Part shown: positions 33,501 to 41,861 of the stretch, piece after piece
Layout: every line of letters starts with the position of its first letter
Position numbering within the stretch: position 1 is the first letter of the stretch
Origin: Pseudoalteromonas sp. OOF1S-7
GTDB taxonomy: Bacteria; Pseudomonadota; Gammaproteobacteria; Enterobacterales; Alteromonadaceae
Assembly (NCBI RefSeq): GCF_022347765.1
Contig: NZ_JAKRFZ010000016.1
Location: forward strand, 1 to 64,000
Reading direction: 5' to 3'
Length of the DNA stretch: 64,000 nucleotides
The notes under the pieces: generated by a model
Seen by the model: the letters and a program-made list of their open reading frames with translations, nothing else
Databases searched by the model: none
Told to the model about the DNA's origin: nothing
Translations under genes and position numbers: made by a program

Positions 33501-36282
33501 GATAAATCTCTGCACTTTCGGAAGGCAAGGTTTGCGCCCAGTAATCCGCGGCCTGTGCCAACTGTGAGCGGGCTTGCTGATCGGGAATAACATCGAAGTA
33601 CTCGGTCCCGGTCAGGTGCAGCATTAACTCGTCATCGCGAGGCAACAACGTCAGGTCCAGCACCTGTTTATTTACACTAAAGCCATGCTTGCCGATTTTG
33701 ACGGTTTGACCGCCATCGCTGTAGATATCCTGTTTATCTCTGAGCGAGCGGATCCCCTGATCTTTACTGGCTTTGAGCTTAGCGGCAATGTCATCAGCTT
33801 TAACCTCGTCGCCAAGCTCTTTTAGCTCCTGAGTCAGACTGCGTAATTTACTGATCATAGGATCAGAGGCAAAATAACCGTTTATCTGGTCCAGCTCAGT
33901 AAAGCTTTGGGTGCGCCGACTTACCCCCTGCAAAATCCGCTCGGCAGCGGTTGCCAGATTCAGTGCCCGACGTTGGCGTTCGTCAATCAGCTGCTGTTTA
34001 TGCGCTTCAAAGCTTTCGTAAACATCATCCCGCTTTGCCAGGATCTCACCCAGAAACTCATCATACTCACTGAACTGAGACTCCAGCTCCTCCAGTTGTA
34101 TAAGCAACCGAGAGAGCTGCTCGTCACATTGCTCAGGCGTTTTAGCGGCGCTCAGCGCACTGGTGATACTCTGACTGAACAGCTTAAAGCGCGCGGCAAA
34201 TTCGGCTTTGGCCTCAACACTGCCGAGGCTTTTGCGGCGGATCTCAACGGCCGCTTTAGCACGGTTAACCAGCGCATAAACAGCGCTCACGTCTTCAAGA
34301 ATTTGCGTTCTTACCCGGCTGTCTTCAATCTCCAGATCCAGCATAGTGTGATTGAGCAGATCCAGCTCGCCGCCCAGCGTTTCCAGTGAGCCAAGATACC
34401 CTTTTAGCTCAGTGACACTGTCGCTTTGCTCACTTTTCTCATTAATCTCCTGCAACTGCTCATGATAAGGCGCAAGCGCTTTATCCTGCTGTAAAAAAGT
34501 CGCCGTGGCATGGCTGAGTATGCGAGTCTGCTCATCAATACTGCTTTGAATGGTACTGAGTACATCCAAATTGATGAATTTCACTTCCTCCAGACTGATC
34601 ACTTTGCCTTTGAGCAGTTTCAGCGCATCCAGACTGGCCACAAACTCGCTGGCCAGTTTAAAGCTGTCGGGGCGTACCTCACGCAGTACCTGATGGCTTT
34701 CCTGTTCAATATCTGCTTCGGCCTGTCGGGCACTGTGCTGGATCTGACTGACTTTTTCAAACTCGTCCAGCACCTGCTCTGAGGTTTCAAAGATGTCATG
34801 CAGCTGCGAATTTATCGCACTGAAATCCGCTTCTGCCAGCCAGTGGTAACGGTCAAGTATTCCACGGGTATGAGAGATCAGGTCCTCGTAATGAAAGACA
34901 CTGGGGTTTTGTTCACTGATGGCCTTACAGACACTGTATAAATCTGAGATGGCTCTGACCAGATCCGGGTTACCTATACGGCCAAGGCCGCTTGTGGGTG
35001 CAGGCGCATTGGCTGCAAACTCTGCTGAACAAAAGGGGCTTTGCCAGATCTGGATGGGATGAACCCGCTCAGCTTCTTCCTGCTCTGCTTTAAAGGTCAG
35101 TGTTAAGCCATCTTCGTAAATGCCATAACCGTGACAATAAATGGGGTTTTGCAGGTTTTTTTCGATGATGTTGTAGGCAAACAGCGCATAACGACCCTCG
35201 GTGGGCTCATAAAACACGTACAGCACGTCTTCACCATTTGGCGATTTCAGCTGACGATGAAACTCCAGGTCATCGATTTTATCTTCGAAGTAGCGGGTCT
35301 GACCGGATTGCAGATAATAGCCTCCCGGAAAAATAATACCATGGTCTTCAGGCAACTGGACGCAAGCCTGACCAATAGCGTCCTGCCTGACAACCTGCTG
35401 TGTTCGGCAGTTATAGATAAAATAACGCCACTGCTTTTCGCGATAGGGTAATACCCTGAGCAGGATAAGCTCCCCGACTCGGGCATAATGCAACTCACAG
35501 TCTGCCAATGACTGATTGCTGTCTTCCACCGGCTCGCTGTAAATCCCTTCGCCAGTTTCCGTATTGTTCTCTATTTTGATGGTCAGGTCGCCACCAACGG
35601 TTTCGACAAACACTTTGTCGAGCACATTGATGTGCGGGTGTCGGCCTTCCTCATGCTGGGCACGGTCCGTCTTAATCCATTCAAAATCAAAGCCGCTGTG
35701 CTCTGAGATGTCTCGTTCACCACGGTTGTCGATATAGTCGAGTGTATTATCCGCGGCAATTTGCCAGCGGAATACCCTGACATCGCTCAGCCTGTCACCA
35801 ATCTGGAACAGCGCAAACAGCTTGCCACCCTGCACAAACAGGTGCTGCAAACGGGTGTCTTTGTAATAGGTATAAAGCTCTTCAAAGTCCCGCAAAAAGC
35901 GGGCGTCGGTCAGAAACTTGGTCTCTGAAGGGTAAGGTTCAACCTCATAATGGTCGTCTTGTAACACCAGCTTGTGCACACTAAATACATCACTGACATG
36001 CGTGCTTTGTTTAAGGCCCATAAAGACGTTGTATGCAAAGATCAGTTTGTCGCCAATCAGTACTATGTCTCTGGGAATACAATTATGCTCAGTGCGGACC
36101 CGGGCGCGGCCCTGTACTTTCAGCTCAGTGCTGCCAAACGCATCAACACGCTGGCTATTGAGGTCATCCACCTGAGTGCGCAATTCGCTGCCAAAATTAC
36201 TCAGGCGGCGTTTGATCAGCTGATAAGAGCCCTGCTCAAGCGCGCTATGTGACGCAGTATCCAGACTTGTAGGTTCCGTCAT
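30499..36282 (-). CDS. Giant AAA+ ATPase with DUF3686-like N terminus ('DNA repair ATPase')
   Basis: A 1927-residue cytoplasmic protein. The N-terminal 450 residues resemble DUF3686, including its AYN motif at 83-85 (KLIFAYNVFMGLK), and look beta-rich. Long coiled coils fill about 470-850, and a helical region runs to about 1250. One AAA+ module follows: Walker A SPPGYGKTTLIEYVANRLG near 1295, Walker B VMLYLDDIQHTNPEF near 1360, sensor GNPYTESGESF and DMLANRADIYNLGD, of MoxR-like kind. The last 350 residues are Gln/Ala-rich coiled coil. Homologues are annotated 'DNA repair ATPase' by transfer, not by experiment. It follows YqiJ-like and flotillin genes, which instead points to a membrane-linked remodelling role. 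The ribosome site AGGAAAG is good. Confidence 0.88.
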   Translation of the reverse strand: MTEPTSLDTASHSALEQGSYQLIKRRLSNFGSELRTQVDDLNSQRVDAFGSTELKVQGRARVRTEHNCIPRDIVLIGDKLIFAYNVFMGLKQSTHVSDVFSVHKLVLQDDHYEVEPYPSETKFLTDARFLRDFEELYTYYKDTRLQHLFVQGGKLFALFQIGDRLSDVRVFRWQIAADNTLDYIDNRGERDISEHSGFDFEWIKTDRAQHEEGRHPHINVLDKVFVETVGGDLTIKIENNTETGEGIYSEPVEDSNQSLADCELHYARVGELILLRVLPYREKQWRYFIYNCRTQQVVRQDAIGQACVQLPEDHGIIFPGGYYLQSGQTRYFEDKIDDLEFHRQLKSPNGEDVLYVFYEPTEGRYALFAYNIIEKNLQNPIYCHGYGIYEDGLTLTFKAEQEEAERVHPIQIWQSPFCSAEFAANAPAPTSGLGRIGNPDLVRAISDLYSVCKAISEQNPSVFHYEDLISHTRGILDRYHWLAEADFSAINSQLHDIFETSEQVLDEFEKVSQIQHSARQAEADIEQESHQVLREVRPDSFKLASEFVASLDALKLLKGKVISLEEVKFINLDVLSTIQSSIDEQTRILSHATATFLQQDKALAPYHEQLQEINEKSEQSDSVTELKGYLGSLETLGGELDLLNHTMLDLEIEDSRVRTQILEDVSAVYALVNRAKAAVEIRRKSLGSVEAKAEFAARFKLFSQSITSALSAAKTPEQCDEQLSRLLIQLEELESQFSEYDEFLGEILAKRDDVYESFEAHKQQLIDERQRRALNLATAAERILQGVSRRTQSFTELDQINGYFASDPMISKLRSLTQELKELGDEVKADDIAAKLKASKDQGIRSLRDKQDIYSDGGQTVKIGKHGFSVNKQVLDLTLLPRDDELMLHLTGTEYFDVIPDQQARSQLAQAADYWAQTLPSESAEIYRGEFLAAQILRAAQRGESDLSIEQLQRARQEDSLLTLVQAFAEPRYQEGYEKGIHDFDATQILSVLLKQKSELGLLIYPASCRVMAQLFVSALEREKLQPLQQQATQAQLMATTLSDPRFNQLLIGELSEQLSDFAAQLGDYTASLARYSAQLSAEYLIQVLASSNSLPQFEVLAEARKLAEQFQSMAKAKGFWQTLQETFSELTTLSEKCRLAFGWLSAYGKQQDAGLDCQIEAANYLLLMDHKALSYQVRDVQTQTHVSGLMGQHLRIEEQTLALDYAEFLARTSAYIEQALPAYQGYQQLKADVLQAQKARLQLEEFKPRPLSSFVRNQLIDKVYFPIIGDNLAKQIGASGSAKRTDLMGMLLLISPPGYGKTTLIEYVANRLGLTFVKVNCPSIGHDQVSLDPSQAINATAAKEIDKINQSFEMGNNVMLYLDDIQHTNPEFLQKFISLCDGSRRIDGVWNGKSKTYDLRGKKFAVVMAGNPYTESGESFKIPDMLANRADIYNLGDTLAGCEQEFAMSFVENALTSNAVLAPLANRNMADLYKLVRIAQGEDISLNELEYGYSQAQANEITAVLQKLLVIRETVLKVNAQYIASAAQGDNYRTEPPFKLQGSYRNMNKMAEKVVAAMNQDELENLIQDHYRGEAQTLSKGSEENLLKLGELRDTLTVQENERWAQIKADYARLNRANDAGSPALLAVEQLAEVSGALSQIASRLDKTQLSHNYSEQFEGLRAILGEQGVTAQLQQLTRQAEQPAILTALEQFTEQHKAQNQQLPHWLETITETINSAAQSSDSATRQGQAELKEVLEVLVAYQQSGQSELVQTLSETVGKAMAQSDQLAASNQATLLSALDSVLRQQQTNMSAQALDVSNALAQSVAGLAHHQSALENVLASLSSQQQSEQMKQSDAQQVLIAELTAQLARIQSANVQVDNYSDDASAQALAAVTELLSQMHQASQLGNDTGLRAQLTEILDKLENLQLAPADSNESRGENPYML

Positions 36283-36307
36283 ATTACTTTCCTGTCATCA
36301 TATCGGT

Positions 36308-36337
36308 GTGCGTGATAACAAATCGCTGTTCACGCAC
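36308..36337 (-). promoter_or_regulatory. Intercistronic hairpin between flotillin and ATPase genes
   Basis: GTGCGTGA (36308-36315) and TCACGCAC (36330-36337) form a perfect 8-bp stem with a 14-base loop, within the 93-base gap and just before the ATPase ribosome site. There is no U-tract. It may be a processing or attenuation site that sets lower ATPase output. Confidence 0.5.
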
Positions 36338-36375
36338 TTCAGAAAAACATTGGGGCTTTGCCCCGGCGCAGGGGG

Positions 36376-38469
36376 TTATTCCTGGGTTGTGTTTTTAGCT
36401 GAATTGCCGTTCAGTGAACTGCCAAGCAGGCTAAGTAATTGTTGTTTCTCCGCATCTGACGTATTGCTCAACTGCTGAAAAAACTTGCTCATATTGATGT
36501 TCTTAAGTGTCTCGGATGAAGCATTAGCCCCAGCCAGCACGCCTTTAAGGTCGTCCATCAGGTTGCGCTCGCCGTTAAGGTGATCTTTAAATACCGTCTG
36601 CATCGTCTGGCTTTCATTGACCAGACCATCGATGGATTTACCCACAGTAATAGCATTCATAAACTGGTTGAAGAACTGGCCATCACCACCCATAAAGTTG
36701 ATGTCAGCATCGCTCAGCGCCTTGGCCAGCACTTGTGCCTGATGAGCCGCAATCTCTTTGTTCGCTGCCAGCTGTGCCAGGGTCAGTTCTTTTTGCTGGT
36801 TCAGTTGCAGTGTAAAGCCTTCGTAGTCACGGGCATCTTTATCCATAGCATTCAGGGCCTGAAGCTTCTCTTCCAGACCTTTAGCTTCGGCCGACATTCT
36901 GCGCTCAAGGTTAATCGCTTCAGCTTCGCCCTGCTTCTCCATGGCGTCTGCCATCGCAGTTTGTACTTCGGCCTCTGCCAGACCGATATCACGCTTACCA
37001 TGCGCTTCTGCTTCAAGCTGCTGCTGTAATACTTTGGCGTCTGTTTCGCCCTGCAATGCATTCGCCTGCGCTTTCGCTTTGATCACTTCAGCTTCGGCCA
37101 GACCGGAAGCTGCGGCCTCCACTTGTGTGGCTTCTGCCAGGATTTTCTTCGATTCCGCCTGTTGATTGGCAATGCGCAATTCAGCTTCTGCCATTTTCTC
37201 CATTTCACGGGCTTTAAATTCCGCAGCCTGCTCTTGTGCTTTGGCCGCTTCAATGTCTTTCACCAGCGCTTCCTCGGCTTCGGCCTGGGCTCGGATCACA
37301 ATGGCCTGCTTATCACGTTCAGCGGCAGCCAGTGTTTGCACGTCTTTAATGCGCTCTTGCTCCTGCGCCACCGTTTTTTCAACCGCAACCCGATCGCGCT
37401 GCACGTCAGCAATCTCTTTACGCTCTACTTCCAGTGCTTTTTCTTTGTTAATGCGCAGGATCTCGGTTTCTTTTTCACGCTCAATGACTTCAATTTCACG
37501 TGAACGCGCTACTTTTTCTTCCTCAATAGCGAGTACCCGCAGGCGGTTTTGCTCCGCAATATCGACTTCACGCTGCCTGTTTTGCTCTGCAATCTGGATT
37601 GCTTCATCAGCCTTGAGGCGCGCTTCTTCAGCCTTCAGACGCTCTTCTTGCTTAACGCGCTCAGCTTCGGCCTCTTCGCGTGCCTGAACGGTTTCAATTT
37701 CACGCTTTTGCTTGGCCATAGCGTCTTGTTTCTGACGCTCAATTTCCAGTGTTTTTTCCAGCGCCGCCTGATTTTGGATCTCAATTTTCGCCTGCTCGTC
37801 ACACTTTAACTGGTTCGTTTCAACGTTTTGCGCTGCGGTTTTTTCTGTAATGCGACGAATACCTTCCGCATCGAGAATATTGCTCGAGTCCAACTTATGA
37901 ATTGAGGTTTGCTCAAGATAATCGATGGCCACATCTTCTAATGTATAGCCCGACAGGTCCTGACCAATGACTTCTTTGATGCTGTCGCGAAATTCGTTAC
38001 GGTGTGTGAACAGCTCCTCAAAGTTCATCTGCTTACCCACAGTTTTCAGTGCTTCTGAGAACTTAGCTTCAAACAGCTCTTGTAGCGTTTCCGGCTCAGA
38101 CGCGCGCGCACACCCCACCTGTTTTGCTACCCGCAGTATGTCTTCTTTATTTTCGTTCACGCGGATATAAAAGGTAATGGCAATGTCGGCACGAATGTTG
38201 TCTTTACAGATCAAACCACTGCTGTCGCGGCGCTCCAGCACCATGCGCTTGGTCGAAATGTCCATCACTTCCATCTTGTGGATCACCGGATAAACAATGC
38301 CGCCTGTGGTGGTAACATCTGGCTCATTCTTCATTTTATTGATGATCAGGGCATGGCCTTGTTCCACCTTACGATAGAATTTACCAATCAATAAAATGAC
38401 AGCAAAAATGACGACTATCACTGTGCCAACGATAGTCAAAACAGGTCCAAGGTTATTTAAAAATTCCAT
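36376..38469 (-). CDS. YqiK-like flotillin family protein
   Basis: A 697-residue membrane scaffold protein. One N-terminal membrane helix (about 11-32) is followed by the SPFH/Band 7 domain (about 35-215, with FYRKVEQGHALIINKM and DNIRADIAITFYIRVNENKE). Next come a very long charged coiled coil (about 215-450) and the Ala/Glu-rich flotillin repeats (AEAEVIKAKAQANAL type) up to about 560. A helical, Asn/Ser-rich tail ends the protein. This is the architecture of E. coli YqiK, a flotillin of lipid microdomains. The tail after 600 is unusually long. It lies between the YqiJ-like gene (67 bases upstream) and the AAA+ ATPase gene in one operon. Confidence 0.92.
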   Translation of the reverse strand: MEFLNNLGPVLTIVGTVIVVIFAVILLIGKFYRKVEQGHALIINKMKNEPDVTTTGGIVYPVIHKMEVMDISTKRMVLERRDSSGLICKDNIRADIAITFYIRVNENKEDILRVAKQVGCARASEPETLQELFEAKFSEALKTVGKQMNFEELFTHRNEFRDSIKEVIGQDLSGYTLEDVAIDYLEQTSIHKLDSSNILDAEGIRRITEKTAAQNVETNQLKCDEQAKIEIQNQAALEKTLEIERQKQDAMAKQKREIETVQAREEAEAERVKQEERLKAEEARLKADEAIQIAEQNRQREVDIAEQNRLRVLAIEEEKVARSREIEVIEREKETEILRINKEKALEVERKEIADVQRDRVAVEKTVAQEQERIKDVQTLAAAERDKQAIVIRAQAEAEEALVKDIEAAKAQEQAAEFKAREMEKMAEAELRIANQQAESKKILAEATQVEAAASGLAEAEVIKAKAQANALQGETDAKVLQQQLEAEAHGKRDIGLAEAEVQTAMADAMEKQGEAEAINLERRMSAEAKGLEEKLQALNAMDKDARDYEGFTLQLNQQKELTLAQLAANKEIAAHQAQVLAKALSDADINFMGGDGQFFNQFMNAITVGKSIDGLVNESQTMQTVFKDHLNGERNLMDDLKGVLAGANASSETLKNINMSKFFQQLSNTSDAEKQQLLSLLGSSLNGNSAKNTTQE

Positions 38470-38536
38470 ATCTCTTCCTGATAAGTTTTATAAGTTATTC
38501 CCGGGCGCTTATCCGGCGCCGTTTAAAGTTGAGCCA

Positions 38537-39151
38537 TCACCAGGGGTTGGTGACGATCGTATAGCTATGGGTTGTTACGTTGTGCTCAATCAGCAGTGCT
38601 TTATCACCCTGAGTAAACGTATTTTCTTCATCACATCTGACTTCGACTAACTGCTCGCTGCCCTCATGGGAAACGCGCGCCTGGCCAAATGTTGCGGTGA
38701 CTTTTCCGGTGGCAATCACACATTCCAGTCCGACTAACGCATCTTTACTGCTTGTTTGCTGACTTTCAAATAAGCCACGCAGGGGTCGCACCGCAGCTGC
38801 GGCCAACGGCAACGCCACGAACAGGCTACCCAGCATAAAAGCGCCGCCTGTCAGGTAAAACATCACACCATCGCCCAGCAGATACGCAAATAGTTTTTGA
38901 GCGTAAAAGCTAACCACCCAGCTCAGTGCAACGATTAAGCTGATTGACACGGTTAAAGGAACGCCGCCAAAGCCCATTTGCCATAACGAGCCGCCGTCAG
39001 CCCCCCCTTCAACTTCGATATCAGCATCGCCATCAAGCATATCGGGGTCGGCAAAACCAGCTAAAGAAATCAGCCAAAACAGTAGTACTATCAGCAGTAA
39101 TGTAGAGTAGACCACTGTGGGAAAAGTGAAGGCCGTGTTTAAAAAGTCCAT
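38537..39151 (-). CDS. YqiJ-like OB-fold membrane protein (NfeD-related)
   Basis: A 204-residue protein. A first helix at about 13-33 is followed by an acidic loop (DPDMLDGDADIEVEGGADGG) and two further helices (about 65-84 and 95-120). A soluble C-terminal OB-fold, about 130-204, has LVGLECVIATGKVTATFGQA and a strand-rich end. This matches YqiJ, the usual partner of YqiK-type flotillins, as NfeD partners stomatins. It is the first gene of the operon, so the promoter should lie in the 412-base gap upstream. OB-fold and SPFH proteins probably assemble in the same membrane patch. Confidence 0.88.
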   Translation of the reverse strand: MDFLNTAFTFPTVVYSTLLLIVLLFWLISLAGFADPDMLDGDADIEVEGGADGGSLWQMGFGGVPLTVSISLIVALSWVVSFYAQKLFAYLLGDGVMFYLTGGAFMLGSLFVALPLAAAAVRPLRGLFESQQTSSKDALVGLECVIATGKVTATFGQARVSHEGSEQLVEVRCDEENTFTQGDKALLIEHNVTTHSYTIVTNPW

Positions 39152-39563
39152 ATTTCCTCCTTACACGGGCAATTATTATTGCATTTGCATAAACAAAAAA
39201 GTTCTGCGTGGTAGTAGTGAACTAGGCAGATGATCAGCGACTATATTGTAAACCTATTTACAAACAGCGCCCGGTCCGTCTGGCTGAGTACACTTCACTT
39301 GCCTCAAGTCAGGGCAGGTGTCGTTTGCAATGGGAAGATTCCTTCTCACCCTCTCAGTTAGAGTTGTCTGGTCTGAAGCTCATCCCCTGAACATTTAGTT
39401 AGCCTGCCTAGCACACAATCAATCTGCCACACGGCGACATAATATGTCAAACGCTTTATTGCATATTGCGAACTTTGGTAGCCGCTTTTACCATTCTTTA
39501 CTTGCATTTGAACACTATTAAGTTTAAATGACAGGAACAAGGATCTGATATTGTGAGGCACCT
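39152..39563. other. Divergent promoter gap, YqiJ-like / DUF4153
   Basis: 412 bases between divergent genes. I find no credible coding frame; a 67-codon minus-strand ORF has an ordinary random composition. Both operons must start here. AT-rich blocks lie at 39170-39200 and 39505-39545. No convincing operator dyad was found. Confidence 0.35.
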
Positions 39564-41267
39564 ATGGAAAAATTACTGAACGCACGCCAATTGTCGCTCG
39601 TTGCTCTGTTGCAAAGCTTTTTACTGATCATCCTGCATCAGTCTGTCGAATTCACGTTCTGGCCAGGACAGTCACCGCACTGGCTGTTTGCAGCCTACTC
39701 CCTGGCGGTGTTTTTGCCCTCAACGCTCATTTATTCAAGCTTTACGCAGCTTAAACGCGCTTTTTACATTCAGCTGGGTATATACGCCTTGCTGTTCACA
39801 CTGTGTGGTTATTATGTGGGTTCCCAACTACTACCTGAACGTGCGCCTTTACCCTCACAGGCCTGGCCTTACCCGCTTATTATCTTTTTAGCCTCGGTGC
39901 TGCTCGTTCCCTGGATCACCCAGAATACACCCAAGCGCTGGTTACCGGACTACGACACCCTGAGCCATGCCATGGGCCGTTTTTTACTGGTCTTTGTGGC
40001 GGCTCAGTGCTTTACCCTGACTGTGTTTATGCTGTTGACGCTCTGGGCTGGATTGTTTGAAGTTATTGAGATCAGCTTCTTCTCCGAGCTGTTTTCAGAG
40101 CCCTGGTTTTACTACCCGGTCATCACATTGAGTCAGGCCATTGGAGTGATCCAGGCACGTAGTCGCAGTAACCTGGCCAGTCAGCTGTTCGCCATTTGCC
40201 GTAACTTTGCCACCTTATTGTTGCCAGTGCTGGTTGCCGTGGCCTTGCTGTTTATTATCGCGGTGTTATTCAGCGAGCTGGAGACACTGTGGAAAAATGG
40301 CGGAAGTGCGCTGATTTTTGTACTCGTTGGTGCCATTGTATTGTGTCTGAACTTGTCGGGTGAAGTACTGTCTCAGCGTCTGTGGTATCGCTACTTCATC
40401 GCGCTGGGGCTGATGTTGCTGCCCTGCTACCTGGCGCTCAGCGGTTGGGGATTACACCTCAGAATCGAGCAGTATGGACTGAGTCTCGCTCGCCTCTGGG
40501 CCCTGCTCATTGCCCTTGTCAGCATGGTAGTTTGTATGAGCTATGTATGGCTGCTCATGACGCACAAAACCCGCTGGCACACCCGGCTAAGCACAGTTAA
40601 TCGCCCGGTGATTTTATGTTTACTGAGTCTGCTGATAGTAACGCAAACCCCGCTGTTGGACTTTCGTGGTCTGAGTGTTACCTCTCAGATAAAGCGCCTC
40701 AAAACGGGTGTCACTCAGGCTGCAGATTTCGATCCTCGCTATCTGGTAAACGAGCTGGGGAAGCAAGGGCTGCAAGCACTCGAGATACTGCAACAGGACG
40801 TCAGCGACGAGCAACTAAAACGCCGGATCGACACCGCACTGGCTCTGGAAACACAGCCGCTGACCTCGCAAACCCTGCTGGCACTTATCGAGATGTCTGA
40901 GGATGAAAAGCAGGCACTGCCGGAAGAGTTAGTAACCGCACTGGAGGTATTTGCCAGTCACAATACACATTTGTTTGATGAAGCCACTGAATTGATACTA
41001 CGTACAATTCAGCTGGATAAAACACCCGAGCCGGAATATTTGTTTATCGCTAACACGCAACATCGAGTGGAGTTACGGGTGTTTTATCTGGGTACCATCG
41101 ATGGCGTGCGAGGGTGGCAAACCGGCTATATGGATCAGAAAATCTATGGTGAACAATCAAAAGAACTCCTGAACGCGCTCAAGACAGGCAGCTTTGACAT
41201 TGTAGAACCCAGATTTAAAGACATTCAGATTGGCGAACAGCGTTTTGAACTGAACAGCCCGTTCTAA
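39564..41267 (+). CDS. DUF4153 family membrane protein
   Basis: A 567-residue inner-membrane protein with about ten helices in the first 370 residues and a soluble C-terminal domain of about 200. Recognisable stretches are SLVALLQSFLLIILHQSVEF, WLFAAYSLAVFLPSTLIYSS and LSGEVLSQRLWYRYFIALGL. This matches my memory of DUF4153. Function is unknown; members occur alone or near envelope-stress genes. The soluble part is rich in Leu/Gln helices followed by strands (EYLFIANTQHRVELRVFYLG). Its stop overlaps the stop of the opposing GNAT gene by four bases. Confidence 0.82.
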   Translation: MEKLLNARQLSLVALLQSFLLIILHQSVEFTFWPGQSPHWLFAAYSLAVFLPSTLIYSSFTQLKRAFYIQLGIYALLFTLCGYYVGSQLLPERAPLPSQAWPYPLIIFLASVLLVPWITQNTPKRWLPDYDTLSHAMGRFLLVFVAAQCFTLTVFMLLTLWAGLFEVIEISFFSELFSEPWFYYPVITLSQAIGVIQARSRSNLASQLFAICRNFATLLLPVLVAVALLFIIAVLFSELETLWKNGGSALIFVLVGAIVLCLNLSGEVLSQRLWYRYFIALGLMLLPCYLALSGWGLHLRIEQYGLSLARLWALLIALVSMVVCMSYVWLLMTHKTRWHTRLSTVNRPVILCLLSLLIVTQTPLLDFRGLSVTSQIKRLKTGVTQAADFDPRYLVNELGKQGLQALEILQQDVSDEQLKRRIDTALALETQPLTSQTLLALIEMSEDEKQALPEELVTALEVFASHNTHLFDEATELILRTIQLDKTPEPEYLFIANTQHRVELRVFYLGTIDGVRGWQTGYMDQKIYGEQSKELLNALKTGSFDIVEPRFKDIQIGEQRFELNSPF

Positions 41268-41848
41268 CGGGCCGCCAGTTTTGCTTTGAGGTGATTACGG
41301 ACTGCTGGCCATTCACTGGCTAAAATGGAGTAGACCGCCGTATCGCGAATCGAGCCATCCGCCAGGATCTGGTGGCTTCTGAGCACCCCGTCCAGTTTAG
41401 CACCGAGGCGCTCAATGGCCCGCCGTGAAGCATGATTGAAGAAATGTGTTTTAAACTCTAACGAGAGTGCACCACAGTGCTCAAACAGGTTTTCCATCAG
41501 CAGTAATTTGGCCTCGGTATTCACCGGTGTCCTGCGCACTGCAGCGCTATACCAGGTATACCCGATTGAAGCGCGCTTATGCTCAGGTTTAATGTCATAG
41601 TAGCGCGTAGTCCCGACAATGTGATCGCTGGCAATTGATCTGACGACATAAGTGACCTGATCCTCATTGCTCTTGCTAAGTGCCTTTTCAACATAGCTTT
41701 GCATTTGCTCGGGTGAAGGCACACTGGCATACCACAGCTTCCAGCTTTCACCATCCTCCACAGCTTGTTGGAGGTCTTCAACATGCTCTCTTGCGAGTGG
41801 CTCTAATCGTATATAGTGCCCTTCTAGGGGCGTATTTTTTATCCACAT
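41264..41848 (-). CDS. RimJ/RimL-type GNAT acetyltransferase
   Basis: Started at the ATG at 41848 the product is 194 residues; this leaves 13 bases after the upstream lipoprotein stop, whereas a start at 41893 would overlap it. It opens with the subfamily's LEGHYIRLEPLAREHVEDL. IVGTTRYYDIKPEHKRASIG and TEAKLLLMENLFEHCGALSL follow, with a C-terminal NHASRRAIERLGAKLDGVLR that closes the acetyl-CoA site. RimJ/RimL-like members acetylate protein N termini or small amines. It is convergent with DUF4153. Confidence 0.88.
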   Translation of the reverse strand: MWIKNTPLEGHYIRLEPLAREHVEDLQQAVEDGESWKLWYASVPSPEQMQSYVEKALSKSNEDQVTYVVRSIASDHIVGTTRYYDIKPEHKRASIGYTWYSAAVRRTPVNTEAKLLLMENLFEHCGALSLEFKTHFFNHASRRAIERLGAKLDGVLRSHQILADGSIRDTAVYSILASEWPAVRNHLKAKLAAR

Positions 41849-41861
41849 ATTCAGCTCATGG

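Noticed and set aside
37166..37687. 173-codon plus-strand ORF opposite the flotillin coiled coil
   Set aside because: Its Ser/Ala/Arg-rich text is the complement of Glu/Ala/Lys coiled-coil codons; no protein family features.
39358..39561. 67-codon minus-strand ORF in the YqiJ/DUF4153 gap
   Set aside because: No ribosome site and no recognisable motif; the region is better read as a divergent promoter.
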